A stretch of 64,000 nucleotides of DNA from CAZKWG01 sp964615375. Its GTDB lineage: Bacteria > Myxococcota_A > UBA796 > CAZKWG01. Under the pieces are notes generated by a model, which ran no database searches, was not told the DNA's origin, and saw only the letters and a program-made list of their open reading frames with translations. The position numbers were made by a program, and so were the translations under genes. Numbering within the stretch: position 1 is the first letter of the stretch; the number at the start of each line of letters is the position of its first letter. The stretch spans positions 62,001 through 126,000 of the forward strand of contig CAZTOW010000005.1 of assembly GCA_964615375.1 (NCBI GenBank), read 5' to 3'. Below, piece after piece: positions 1 through 7,979 of the stretch.

Positions 1-209
1 TGAACTTCTGTTCGGTGCTCAAAACGGGCGCCCCCGAATGCGCGGCGGCGGAGGCCCGCTCTTTGGGGTGCCACAGATCAGTTCTTATTTTGCGTGTCAC
101 TTCTCTGAAGCCCGCCATTGAGGCCGTCTCTCCAGGGGTGGCTCTCGCGAGAATTTCGACCCCTGGTCCTTGTCGTGCTCCGCGTCACCGCCGTGGTACA
201 GTCCGGGCA

Positions 210-686
210 ATGAGCGATGACATCCGCCAGCAGGCCGACAGCAGCGTTCAACGGGACATTGCCGCGAGCGTGATCGAGCGCCTCGCGGCCGAGCTGGGCG
301 CGGCCCGCACCTGGCTCAACCGGCGCCTGCCCGTCGGGGGAGATCAGCTCGTCGAGGTCAACGGCTGCCTGGTCCTGCCGACCGGCGCCATGGTCGCCAT
401 CGAGACTTACATCTCGCTCGGCCCCTTGCGCTCGGCCCAGCAGTCCGGCCTTCGAGAGGACATCCTGAAGCTCGCGCTGCTCGGTCAGCGACACCCGCAC
501 CGGCCCCGCGGCCTGATCGTCGTCACGTCGCGAGAGGCCGAGGCGTGGCTCCGCAAGGGGTGGGTCTCCCAGGCCATCAAGACCTTTGAGATCGAGGTGC
601 GACGCATGACGCTCAGCGCCCCGGAGCTGGCCCGGCTGGAGTCAATCCGGGCGGGGCAGGCGCGCGCCAACGTCGCGAAGGCGTAG
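210..686 (+). CDS. hypothetical protein, 158 aa
   Basis: I do not recognise this protein. The ATG at 210 opens a frame starting MSDDIRQQADSSVQRDIAA. An in-frame start further upstream exists (15), but the added residues are low-quality and cover what looks like the 5' leader. The body is soluble and mixed alpha/beta. It has a Trp-rich helix (AARTWLNRRLP), a short beta segment around VNGCLVLPTGAMVAIETYI, and Arg-rich strands near RPRGLIVVTSREAEAWLRKGW. It has no signal peptide or membrane segment. The order of acidic and basic residues in the middle faintly resembles a small nuclease-like fold, but no complete catalytic motif can be assigned. It is convergent with the 824-aa unknown gene, four bases away. 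Confidence 0.6.
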   Translation: MSDDIRQQADSSVQRDIAASVIERLAAELGAARTWLNRRLPVGGDQLVEVNGCLVLPTGAMVAIETYISLGPLRSAQQSGLREDILKLALLGQRHPHRPRGLIVVTSREAEAWLRKGWVSQAIKTFEIEVRRMTLSAPELARLESIRAGQARANVAKA

Positions 687-690
687 GGCC

Positions 691-3165
691 TCAGCCCCGC
701 CGCCGCCAGCCGCCGAGAGTCTCCGCAGACAGGTCGGGGGCGAGCTCGACACCGACCGCCAGGCGCCAGCCGGCCCCGTGCCGCTCGATGAGGTCGAGCG
801 GCGCCCAGCCCTTTCCCACCAGCGCGGTCCGGGTGGCCTCGTTGATCCGGCGGATCTGGAGGCGCACGTCCGCGTCGGTCAGGTGCAGGCCGGCGAGGCT
901 GCACTCGGCGACGAGCCGGGGGCTGGTGTGGGCCTTTCGCTCGGCGCGTCGGGCGCGCGCGTCCTCCTGGGCCAGGTGGACGAAGATCGCCAGCAGGGCG
1001 CGTTGCGCGTTCGCCTGCGTGGCCAGCACGCGCACGGGGCCGAGGTGGACCGCTCGCCCCTGCTGGGACAACACGCGGGTCGGCGAGGCTCCGGCGTCTG
1101 CTGCGCGAGGCGGCTCCGGCACGTCCCGAGGCCCCCGCGCCCGGGTCGCCGGCCCCTCGCCGAGCGCTGGCATCCCCCAGGCGCTGCCCAGCACGGACGG
1201 ATCCGCCAGCACCTGTGACACGGACACGCCGGACACCTCGTCGCCGTCCAGCGTCACCCATGCGGTGCGCCTCGGCAGGCCCGCGCCCGGGGCGAAGCTG
1301 GACGTGTCCCGCAGCAGCGGCGCGAAGGCCACGAAGTAGCGTCCAGTGTCGCTGCGCACCTCGATGACCCCGGGCTCGCCCTCGAAGGGCTCGGCGCGGG
1401 CGACGCTGGCGACCGCGCGGAGCACATGCAGGCCGAGCTCATCGAGGTCGATCTCCACGCGCACACGTTCTACCAGCGGCAGGCGGTAGGCGCCGGGTCG
1501 CCACACCCGATCACAGACCGGGCAGATGGCCTCCGCGCCGGGGAGCTGCCTCAGGGGATCGCCAGGGTCGGCCTCGCCCCAGGGCAGCTCGATCTCTCCG
1601 TCGCAGTCGTGCTCGTCGAGCCCGCAGGCGCGCGCGTCCACGTAGGGGGTGCCGCAGCTCATGGCGGCGGAGCGACGGAGCGCCACCAGCCCCTCGGTCT
1701 CGAACTCGGCCCAGGCGGCGCGCATCCACGGCGCGGGCGCGTCCACGACCGGCGAGAGCAGCGCCCGCCACCACGCGACGGTACCCTTCGGCGGCGCCTT
1801 GTCGGCGTCCAGCGCTGGCCGCCGCGCGAAGGGGCGTGGAACCACGCTCACGCCGAAAGTACGGCGAACATGCTCCTCGAAGCGCCGGGCCACATCCTTG
1901 TTTCGCTCCCGGTCTGAGTACCAGAGCGCGAGGCTCCCGGCCTCCTCGCCCGGCTCCATTGTAAAGCGGTAGCGCCCCTCGAAGCCCACCTTGAGCGTGA
2001 TCACGTCGCGCCAGTCCAGCGCGAGCGGGATCGCCTGGCGCAGATGGGCCAGCGTAGGCTCGGCGCGCGACTGGCCGGGCCCGGTGACGGTGAGCACCAC
2101 CCGGTCGGTGCGCCCCGGCGCGCGGGCGCTCAGCGCCAGCAGCGGCAGGCGATCATCAGTGGGGTCGCAGGCTGCGCTCAGGATGGTCTTCATCTGCCCT
2201 TCGTCGAGCGCGTCCTGCGCGGGGACGAACGAGACCTCCCCGCCTCGGGTCGCGCGCAGCAGGCGCGTCGCGAAGGCCACGCCGCGGGCAGGCTCGTGAT
2301 CGCAGACGTCCAGGCGGGATCCATCGCTGTGGAGCGACACCAGCAACCATCCCGACATGCGCCCGCTGACCAGCGCGCCGTCATCGGCCTCCAGCGCGGC
2401 GCGGTGCGCCGGCTCGCGCAGCCCGAACAACAGCTCGCCCGTATCTTCCCGTCTCAGCACGGCTCGAAGCTGCACCTCCTGGAAGGTCGTCGCGCCGCGC
2501 AGCTCGGCCGTCACCGCCTCGGCGATCTCGCGCCAGGTCTCCGGCTCCAGGTCGGGCAGGTGGCGGTGGCGGCCGTCGAGGCGCCAGCTCACCCGGCGTC
2601 GGCTGTGCCAGCGGTCCCAGAGCATGAGCGCGAGCAGGTGCTCGGGGGCCTGCGCGTAGAGCAGCAGCGCGAGGTACAGGCGATGCAGCCGGCCGCCCGG
2701 AGTGCGAAGCCCCTCCACGACATCCTCTCGCAGGTTCGCGCGGGCCACGATCTCCAGGGCCACCGTCTTCTTCTGCTCCAGGAACTGAGCCACGAGGAGC
2801 AGATGCCGCAGCGTCTCGCGGGTCGTCGCAGGACCGTTGAGCAGCTCGCGCAAGGCGCCCGGCCGGGGCAGCTCCCTCCCATGTTCGGCGAGCGCTTCGG
2901 CGAGCGCGCCCTCGTCCATGGCGAGCACCTCGTCAAAGGACTCCTGCCGTAGATCGCCGAGCCAGAGGTCGCGATCGGGCGGGTGTTGAAGGTGCGAAGA
3001 ACGGAGAGCATCGAGGGGGACGGGCAGGTGGGCTGGAAGCAACGATCCTCCAGGTAAAGGCGGGCCAGGCCGTGACACGAGGAGTCGCGACGGCGGGAAA
3101 GGACAGGTGGGGCGGGCAGGCACTGTCGGTGGACATTCAGTAAAGGGTGGTGTCTTCAGATGCAA
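691..3165 (-). CDS. large protein of unknown function with Cys cluster and C-terminal wHTH-like segment
   Basis: I do not recognise this 824-aa protein. The first 60 or so residues are Pro-rich and the formal start is a TTG at 3165 without a clear ribosome site, so the true start may lie downstream; well-behaved coding begins near DALRSSHLQHPPD. The N-terminal third is helical. Around residues 500-560 there is a Cys-rich stretch (MSCGTPYVDARACGLDEHDC, then AICPVCDRVWRPG) that could bind zinc. The C-terminus (HLTDADVRLQIRRINEATRTALVGKGW) looks like a winged-helix or regulatory output domain. There is no signal peptide. A 19-bp palindrome lies just upstream and it is divergent from the serine recombinase, so it could be cargo of an integrated element. 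Confidence 0.55.
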   Translation of the reverse strand: MHLKTPPFTECPPTVPARPTCPFPPSRLLVSRPGPPLPGGSLLPAHLPVPLDALRSSHLQHPPDRDLWLGDLRQESFDEVLAMDEGALAEALAEHGRELPRPGALRELLNGPATTRETLRHLLLVAQFLEQKKTVALEIVARANLREDVVEGLRTPGGRLHRLYLALLLYAQAPEHLLALMLWDRWHSRRRVSWRLDGRHRHLPDLEPETWREIAEAVTAELRGATTFQEVQLRAVLRREDTGELLFGLREPAHRAALEADDGALVSGRMSGWLLVSLHSDGSRLDVCDHEPARGVAFATRLLRATRGGEVSFVPAQDALDEGQMKTILSAACDPTDDRLPLLALSARAPGRTDRVVLTVTGPGQSRAEPTLAHLRQAIPLALDWRDVITLKVGFEGRYRFTMEPGEEAGSLALWYSDRERNKDVARRFEEHVRRTFGVSVVPRPFARRPALDADKAPPKGTVAWWRALLSPVVDAPAPWMRAAWAEFETEGLVALRRSAAMSCGTPYVDARACGLDEHDCDGEIELPWGEADPGDPLRQLPGAEAICPVCDRVWRPGAYRLPLVERVRVEIDLDELGLHVLRAVASVARAEPFEGEPGVIEVRSDTGRYFVAFAPLLRDTSSFAPGAGLPRRTAWVTLDGDEVSGVSVSQVLADPSVLGSAWGMPALGEGPATRARGPRDVPEPPRAADAGASPTRVLSQQGRAVHLGPVRVLATQANAQRALLAIFVHLAQEDARARRAERKAHTSPRLVAECSLAGLHLTDADVRLQIRRINEATRTALVGKGWAPLDLIERHGAGWRLAVGVELAPDLSAETLGGWRRRG

Positions 3166-3171
3166 ACATAC

Positions 3172-3190
3172 GCGGACATAATATGTCCGC
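3172..3190. promoter_or_regulatory. perfect 19-bp palindrome between divergent genes
   Basis: Arms gcggacat and atgtccgc around a 3-base centre (aat). It sits in the 152-bp gap between the leftward 824-aa gene and the rightward recombinase, and its centre contains a -10-like CATAAT. It is probably an operator for one or both genes. A further GGACAT half-site lies at 3131-3136, and CGGACAT also occurs in the promoter of the NACHT gene at 53.7 kb. Confidence 0.5.
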
Positions 3191-3238
3191 TTATTGTGGC
3201 GCTTGTCTGCCGGTCATGGTTAGTGTGGGCTCCTCCTG

Positions 3239-3254
3239 TCAGGCACCTGCCTGA
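3239..3254. promoter_or_regulatory. inverted repeat in the recombinase leader
   Basis: TCAGGC and GCCTGA arms with a 4-base loop, nested in a wider CCTGTC/GACAGG pair (about 3235-3266). A -10-like TATTAT follows at 3275-3280, ahead of the recombinase start. This could be an operator or a leader RNA hairpin; the evidence is the symmetry only. Confidence 0.3.
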
Positions 3255-3317
3255 GGGGCTGGACAGGTACTCCATATTATGTCAAGTTAAAACTGCACTA
3301 TTCAACGGAGAGCCCTC

Positions 3318-4958
3318 ATGCCACCACGCCCCCGCCCAAACGTCAGGCTCATCAGACAGACCGCGCTCACAGGTGAGGAGGCCCCACGTCCTCGCGCCGG
3401 CACCGGCCCCTCGCTGACGGTCCTCCCCAACCTGGTCCCCGCCGTGATCTACAGCCGGGTCTCGTCGAAGGACCAGGAGAAGGAGGGCTTCTCCATCCCG
3501 GCGCAGCAGCGCCTGCTCCGCGACTACGCGGCGTCCAAGGGCTTCCGCGTGGACGCCGAGTTCATCGACATCGAGACCGCCAAGCGCGCCGGCCGCCAGC
3601 AGTTCGGGCAGATGATCGCGTGGCTCAAGAAGCACAAGACCTGCCGCGCGATCCTGGTCGAGAAGACCGACCGGCTCTACCGCAACATGAAGGACTACGT
3701 GCTGCTCGACGAGCTGGAACTGGAGATTCACCTCGTCAAAGAGGGCTCGGTGATCAGCGAGGAGAGCCGGTCCTCGGACAAATTCATGCACGGGATCAAG
3801 GTCGTCATGGCCAAGAACTACGTGGACAACCTCTCGGAAGAAGCTCGAAAAGGCATGGCGGAAAAGGCTGAACAGGGGATCTGGCCCACCAAGTCACCGA
3901 TCGGCTATCGCAATGTCACCCTGCCCGGCGGCAAGCGGGTCATCGAGATCGACCCGACCTTGGGCCCGATCATCGCGCGCATGTTCGAGCTGTACGCCGC
4001 GGGCGACATGGGCCTGCGCGAGCTGTCCCGCTGGGTCCGCGCCCAGGGGGCGCTGTCTCCACGGGGCAAGTACGCTTTCCCCATCTCAAAGGTCCACCAG
4101 ATCCTCACGACCCTGATCTACACCGGTGACTTCGTCTACAAGGGCCGCGTCCACAAGGGCGTCCATGAGCCGCTCATCACCCGCGAGCTCTGGGACCGCG
4201 TACAGGAGCGCCTGGAGGACCGGAGCTGCCACGCCCCCAAGGATCAGAGGCACGACTTCACCTTCACCGGCCTCGTGCTCTGCGGCGCCTGTATCGAACG
4301 CGGCGAGGAGCGGCGATACCTCGTCGGCGAGATCAAGAAGGAGAAGTACATCTACTACCGCTGCGAGGGCTGTCGGCTGCGCAAGGAGGTCGAGTACGTG
4401 CCCGAGCGCCTGCTCCACGCCGGCATCACGCGCGCCCTGGCGGCGCTTCAACTCGACGAGGACACCCTCACCCTGGTCCGCGACGCCCTGCGCGCCAGCC
4501 ACGCCGACATGGAGCGCCAGCACACCGAGGCCCTCGACAAGCTCCGCAAGCAGTACGAGAACCTTCAGCGCCGGCTGGACACCGCCTACGACGACCGGCT
4601 CGACGGTCGGATCAGCGTAGAGATGTACGAGCGCAAGGCCAACGAGTGGCGCACGGACCAGGCCCGCGTGCTCCGCGAGATCGAGGTCCACACCAACGCC
4701 AACCGGTCCTACATGGAGGACGGCATCGCGCTGGTCGAGCTGGCCGGGCGGGCGGGCGTCCTGTACGCATCCGCCGAGGTTCCGGCCCGTCGCCAGCTGC
4801 TGAATTTCGTGACATCGAACTCAGTGTGGCGAGGTGACAATCTCGAAGTGCGGTGGCGGAGACCCTTCGATCTCCTTGCACAATCGCTGACCGAGGCCAG
4901 AAAAAACGATGCCCCCGGAGAACCCTCCGGGGGCAAGCGTTCATTATGGTCGGGGTGA
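3318..4958 (+). CDS. large serine recombinase (site-specific integrase)
   Basis: A 546-aa DNA recombinase of the large serine family, which cuts and rejoins DNA through a 5'-phosphoserine link. The resolvase domain begins near residue 42, and VIYSRVSSKDQ holds the predicted nucleophile Ser49. The recombinase domain follows (about 190-310, GYRNV to VHKGVHEPLI), then a zinc ribbon (C322, C325, C349, C352), then a long coiled coil (about 385-460). The extra 40 N-terminal residues before the catalytic fold are Pro/Arg-rich, and an internal start is possible. The last 19 or so codons are written in the tRNA-Pro terminator hairpin and the stop lies inside the tRNA gene. This suggests the element sits at, or the gene was joined to, the tRNA 3' end. 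It probably mobilises the unknown genes to its left. Confidence 0.93.
   Translation: MPPRPRPNVRLIRQTALTGEEAPRPRAGTGPSLTVLPNLVPAVIYSRVSSKDQEKEGFSIPAQQRLLRDYAASKGFRVDAEFIDIETAKRAGRQQFGQMIAWLKKHKTCRAILVEKTDRLYRNMKDYVLLDELELEIHLVKEGSVISEESRSSDKFMHGIKVVMAKNYVDNLSEEARKGMAEKAEQGIWPTKSPIGYRNVTLPGGKRVIEIDPTLGPIIARMFELYAAGDMGLRELSRWVRAQGALSPRGKYAFPISKVHQILTTLIYTGDFVYKGRVHKGVHEPLITRELWDRVQERLEDRSCHAPKDQRHDFTFTGLVLCGACIERGEERRYLVGEIKKEKYIYYRCEGCRLRKEVEYVPERLLHAGITRALAALQLDEDTLTLVRDALRASHADMERQHTEALDKLRKQYENLQRRLDTAYDDRLDGRISVEMYERKANEWRTDQARVLREIEVHTNANRSYMEDGIALVELAGRAGVLYASAEVPARRQLLNFVTSNSVWRGDNLEVRWRRPFDLLAQSLTEARKNDAPGEPSGGKRSLWSG
4901..4935 (-). terminator. intrinsic terminator of tRNA-Pro
   Basis: Perfect 10-bp stem (4911-4920 with 4925-4934) and a 4-base loop. 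On the minus strand it is followed by a T6 run (complement of 4901-4906). It lies 12 bases past the tRNA CCA end. It overlaps the 3' coding end of the convergent serine recombinase. Confidence 0.9.
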
Positions 4959-5024
4959 GTGGATTCGAACCACCGACTTTCTGGTCCCGAACCAGACGCG
5001 CTAACCAGGCTGCGCTACACCCCG
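4947..5024 (-). tRNA. tRNA-Pro(CGG)
   Basis: On the minus strand the 7-bp acceptor stem CGGGGTG/CACCCCG is followed by a D-arm with AGCGCAGCCTGG, an anticodon stem TCTGG/CCAGA with loop TTCGGGA (anticodon CGG), a T-arm with GGTTCGAATCC, discriminator A and an encoded CCA. All arms pair. The intrinsic terminator follows directly. The gene's 3' end contains the stop of the serine recombinase frame, so it is a candidate attachment site. Confidence 0.97.
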
Positions 5025-5034
5025 AGCGCCATCA

Positions 5035-5063
5035 CAGGTAATGGCTCCCTCCCCCGGCGTCAA
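5035..5063 (-). promoter_or_regulatory. probable σ70 promoter of tRNA-Pro
   Basis: On the minus strand, TTGACG (complement of 5058-5063) is followed after 17 bases by TACCTG (complement of 5035-5040). The -10 lies about 10 bases before the tRNA 5' end. The -35 is strong and the -10 is weak. Confidence 0.45.
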
Positions 5064-5150
5064 GCGCGCTCCCTCCGGCGCGCAGGCTTTACCGTTTCCT
5101 GGCTGCTGCCCCGGGGCGCCAGGGGTAGAGGATCAGGGAGACCTGCCCCC

Positions 5151-6203
5151 ATGACCCACGCCGCCCGCGCCCTCCTGTCCCTGCTCCTGCTCCTGCTCCT
5201 GGCCGCCTGCGTGGGGGGCGACAAGACCCCGGCGGAGAGCGGGGAGACGGGGGACACCGGCGAGACCGGACAGCCCGTCCTCGACGCCGACGAGGACGGC
5301 GTGCCCGCCGATCAGGACTGCGACGACACCGACCCGAAGGGCGGGCTCCCGGGCGGGGTGCACGTGGGCGGGGTGGCCTCGGAGTGGGAGAGCTTCTGCG
5401 CGAACGGGTGCTGGACCAGCATCCAGGGGACCCTGAGCCTCAGCGGGGCCAGCGCCGAGCAGATCGCCACGCTCGGGTGCCTGGAGCGCATCGACGGAGA
5501 CCTGAAGCTCGCCGACAACTACACGGTGCCAGACCTCGTGGGGCTCGAGGGGATCACCGAGGTCACGGGGACGGTGGAGGTCACGGGCAACGACAGCCTG
5601 GGCTCGCTCCGCGGGCTCGACAACCTCGTCGCCATCGGCGCCACGCTGGAGCTGCGCTCGAACAACAGCATCACCAGCCTCGGCGGGCTCGAGCGGCTGG
5701 AGACGGTGGGGGTGGACCTGCTGGTGAAGGGGGCGGAGCGGCTCACGGACCTCGGGGCGCTCTCCTCGCTGCGCGCGGTGGGCGGCGACCTCGTGGTGCG
5801 CGGCGCGGTGAGCATCACCTCGCTCTCCGGGCTGGAGCAGGTGGAGAGCGTGGGCGGCTACCTGGACGTCTCCTACAACGACGCGATCGTGAGCCTCGAG
5901 GGCCTGGACGCCCTCCAGACCATCGGAGGCGGGCTGGAGCTCGAGGAGAACGACGCGCTCACCTCCCTGGACGGGGCCCCGGCGCTCACGGAGATCGGAG
6001 ACCGGCTCTACATCTACAAGAACCGCTCGCTGTCCAGCGTGAGCGGGCTCTACGGGCTCAACCGGCTGGGCGGGGATCTGACGATCACGAGCAACCGCTG
6101 CGTGAGCACCGAGGACGCCCAGCTCCTGGCGGACAACATCGAGGAGATCGGCGGGGTGGTGCTGATCGAGTCCAACGGGGAGGGCTGCCCCAGCGCCGAG
6201 TGA
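5151..6203 (+). CDS. lipoprotein with receptor-L-domain-like repeats
   Basis: A 350-aa exported lipoprotein. The ATG at 5151 gives a short basic-hydrophobic signal ending in the lipobox LLAAC. Next comes a low-complexity ESGETGDTGETG linker, then a single Asp-rich MopE-like unit (DADEDGVPADQDCDDTDP). From about residue 95 to the end there are repeated units such as L.GLE.I..V.G.L.V..N..L.SL.GL, the pattern of the receptor L domain, a right-handed beta-helix of Leu-rich turns. The role is unknown; such proteins are usually surface or periplasmic binding scaffolds. A frame extending upstream through the tRNA is spurious. Confidence 0.85.
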   Translation: MTHAARALLSLLLLLLLAACVGGDKTPAESGETGDTGETGQPVLDADEDGVPADQDCDDTDPKGGLPGGVHVGGVASEWESFCANGCWTSIQGTLSLSGASAEQIATLGCLERIDGDLKLADNYTVPDLVGLEGITEVTGTVEVTGNDSLGSLRGLDNLVAIGATLELRSNNSITSLGGLERLETVGVDLLVKGAERLTDLGALSSLRAVGGDLVVRGAVSITSLSGLEQVESVGGYLDVSYNDAIVSLEGLDALQTIGGGLELEENDALTSLDGAPALTEIGDRLYIYKNRSLSSVSGLYGLNRLGGDLTITSNRCVSTEDAQLLADNIEEIGGVVLIESNGEGCPSAE

Positions 6204-6283
6204 TTGAGGGGCCACGGGGGTAGACCGGAGCGCCCCGCATGGAGTAGAAAACCCGGGCCCCTCCTCTCCTTCGAGGTCCGCCC

Positions 6284-7936
6284 GTGAGCAACGAGAAGCC
6301 CGCCGCGCCCCCTGCCGAGCCGCGCGACGAAGGCAAGACCCTCTTCGGCATCCGGCCCATCAAGATCCTCTTCGCGGCCGAGTATGTGCTGCAGGGGCTC
6401 GCCAACCCCTTCCAGGGCATCACCTACCAGCCCTTCTTCAGCCACTTCCGCTTCCACTACGGGATGGAGGAGGCGGCGGTCCAGGGGCTCTTCGCCCGCT
6501 CCTATCTGGCCTGGAGCTTCAAGCCGATCCTGGGCTTCATCATCGACGCCATCGGCAAGACGCGGTCCTCGCTGATCCTGCTGCTGGGCGGCGCGACCAT
6601 CTTCTTCCTGCTGGCGCCCTTCATCGATCTGAGCGCCAACGTCTTCTTCTGGACCATGTTCATCCTCTCGGTGGTCATGGCCTGCACGGACGTCGTGGTG
6701 GATCGCGCCACGGTCGTGGATGGGGACGAGGAGTCCCAGTCCTCGGGCAAGTCCAAGGCGGCCACGGTGGGCCTGAACCAGGCCATCTGCTGGATCGCCA
6801 TCTACGGGACCAGCATCCTGTCCGCCTTCTTCGGCGGCTACATCGCCGAGAGCGCGAAGATCAACTACCTGCTGTGGGGGCTCGCGGCGGCGCCCTTCCT
6901 GGTGCTCCTGGTCGCGCTGCGCCTGCCCAAGGACAAGGCCCACAGCATCCCGCTCACCAGCTCGGTCACCAACTTCTGGAACGGGCTCAACACCGGCCCC
7001 ATCCTCTGGGTGGTGGTGTTCTACTTCCTCTTCCACTTCCAGCCCCAGGCCGGCGCGCTCTGGAACAACTACCTGATCGAGGAGCTGAAGTTCGAGCAGT
7101 CCCAGATCGGGATGGCCGACAGCGCCAGCTACGTGGGCTACTTCTTCGGGACGCTGGCGTTCGCGCGCTGGGGCATCCGCTGGCAGGACGCTTACGGCCT
7201 CAAGCGACTGTTCATGTTCTTCATCCCGCTCTCGGCGCTGGTCAGCTTGACCCAGTACCTGATGGTGGACCCGCTGTTCTCGCAGATCACGGACGGGCTG
7301 CACACGCTCCCGGGCCTGAACGGGCTGGATCGCGAGGAGGTGCGCCTCGGCTTCCTGGCCTCGTACCAGGCGGTCCTCTACTTCGTCAACGGCTTCATCC
7401 GCATGTGCACCTTCAGCCTCGTGGGCGTCGTCATCCCGGCCACGGCCGCGGGCTCGCTCTTCGCCGGCTTCATGAGCGTGGCCAACATCGCCTACTCGTT
7501 CTCGTACTCCACGGGCTCCTGGCTGTACACGCACGGGCTCAACTACGGCGTCCTGCGCGACGTGCAGAGCACTGTCTTCGGCGTGCCCGGGAAGGCGGGG
7601 GATGACCTGCACATCTCCATGCTCGTGCTCATCGGCTCGCTGGCCTACCTGCTGAGCTTCGCCGCGGTCCAGAAGCTGCCCGACCGCCGCGCGACGCTGT
7701 CCACCGAGGACGTGACGACGACGATGATCGGGCCCGAGCACTTCAAGGAGCTCGGCGCGGAGCGGCTCTCCACGATCAACATCGGGACCGGGGTGGCCAT
7801 GGTGGCCGCGTTCCTGCTGCTCTTCCTCGTGATGGGCCAGGACCCCATCGCCAGCGTGCTGCTCAGCTTCTTCGGCGTCGCCTTCCTGCGCAAGGCCTAC
7901 CTGGACAGCGCCTACGACGCCCTGAAGCGCCGCTGA
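6284..7936 (+). CDS. BT1/MFS-type membrane transporter
   Basis: A 550-aa polytopic inner-membrane protein of the BT1 (folate-biopterin transporter) branch of the major facilitator superfamily. The start is GTG at 6284. After a short polar N-terminus come about 12 hydrophobic segments. SFKPILGFIIDAIGKTRSS in the first half and CTDVVVDRATVVDGDEESQ before TM5 match the BT1 signature (KP.G..SD, then D.VVDA). A loop of about 50 residues (DPLFSQITDGLHTLPGLNG) interrupts the second half. Bacterial members have few known substrates, so folate or pterin is a family guess. It stands alone; a GC-rich hairpin follows and the next gene is convergent. Confidence 0.85.
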   Translation: MSNEKPAAPPAEPRDEGKTLFGIRPIKILFAAEYVLQGLANPFQGITYQPFFSHFRFHYGMEEAAVQGLFARSYLAWSFKPILGFIIDAIGKTRSSLILLLGGATIFFLLAPFIDLSANVFFWTMFILSVVMACTDVVVDRATVVDGDEESQSSGKSKAATVGLNQAICWIAIYGTSILSAFFGGYIAESAKINYLLWGLAAAPFLVLLVALRLPKDKAHSIPLTSSVTNFWNGLNTGPILWVVVFYFLFHFQPQAGALWNNYLIEELKFEQSQIGMADSASYVGYFFGTLAFARWGIRWQDAYGLKRLFMFFIPLSALVSLTQYLMVDPLFSQITDGLHTLPGLNGLDREEVRLGFLASYQAVLYFVNGFIRMCTFSLVGVVIPATAAGSLFAGFMSVANIAYSFSYSTGSWLYTHGLNYGVLRDVQSTVFGVPGKAGDDLHISMLVLIGSLAYLLSFAAVQKLPDRRATLSTEDVTTTMIGPEHFKELGAERLSTINIGTGVAMVAAFLLLFLVMGQDPIASVLLSFFGVAFLRKAYLDSAYDALKRR

Positions 7937-7945
7937 GCCTTCCCG

Positions 7946-7979
7946 CCCGCCGCCGCGCGCCCTCAGCGCGTGCGGCGGG
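7946..7979. terminator. GC-rich hairpin between convergent genes
   Basis: About 14 bp of pairing with one bulge and one G-U pair (7946-7960 with 7966-7979), loop about 5 bases. It covers the stop codon of the leftward PHP/MopE gene. There is no T run, so it may be a bidirectional attenuating or stabilising hairpin rather than a classic terminator. Confidence 0.45.

Noticed and set aside
4959..5150. Reading frame through the tRNA joined to the lipoprotein (starts MDSNHRLSGPEPD)
   Set aside because: It is the well-known false translation of a tRNA gene; the lipoprotein has its own start and signal at 5151.
6050..7741. 563-aa frame opposite the BT1-like transporter
   Set aside because: Antisense of membrane helices; charged, low-complexity product without motifs.
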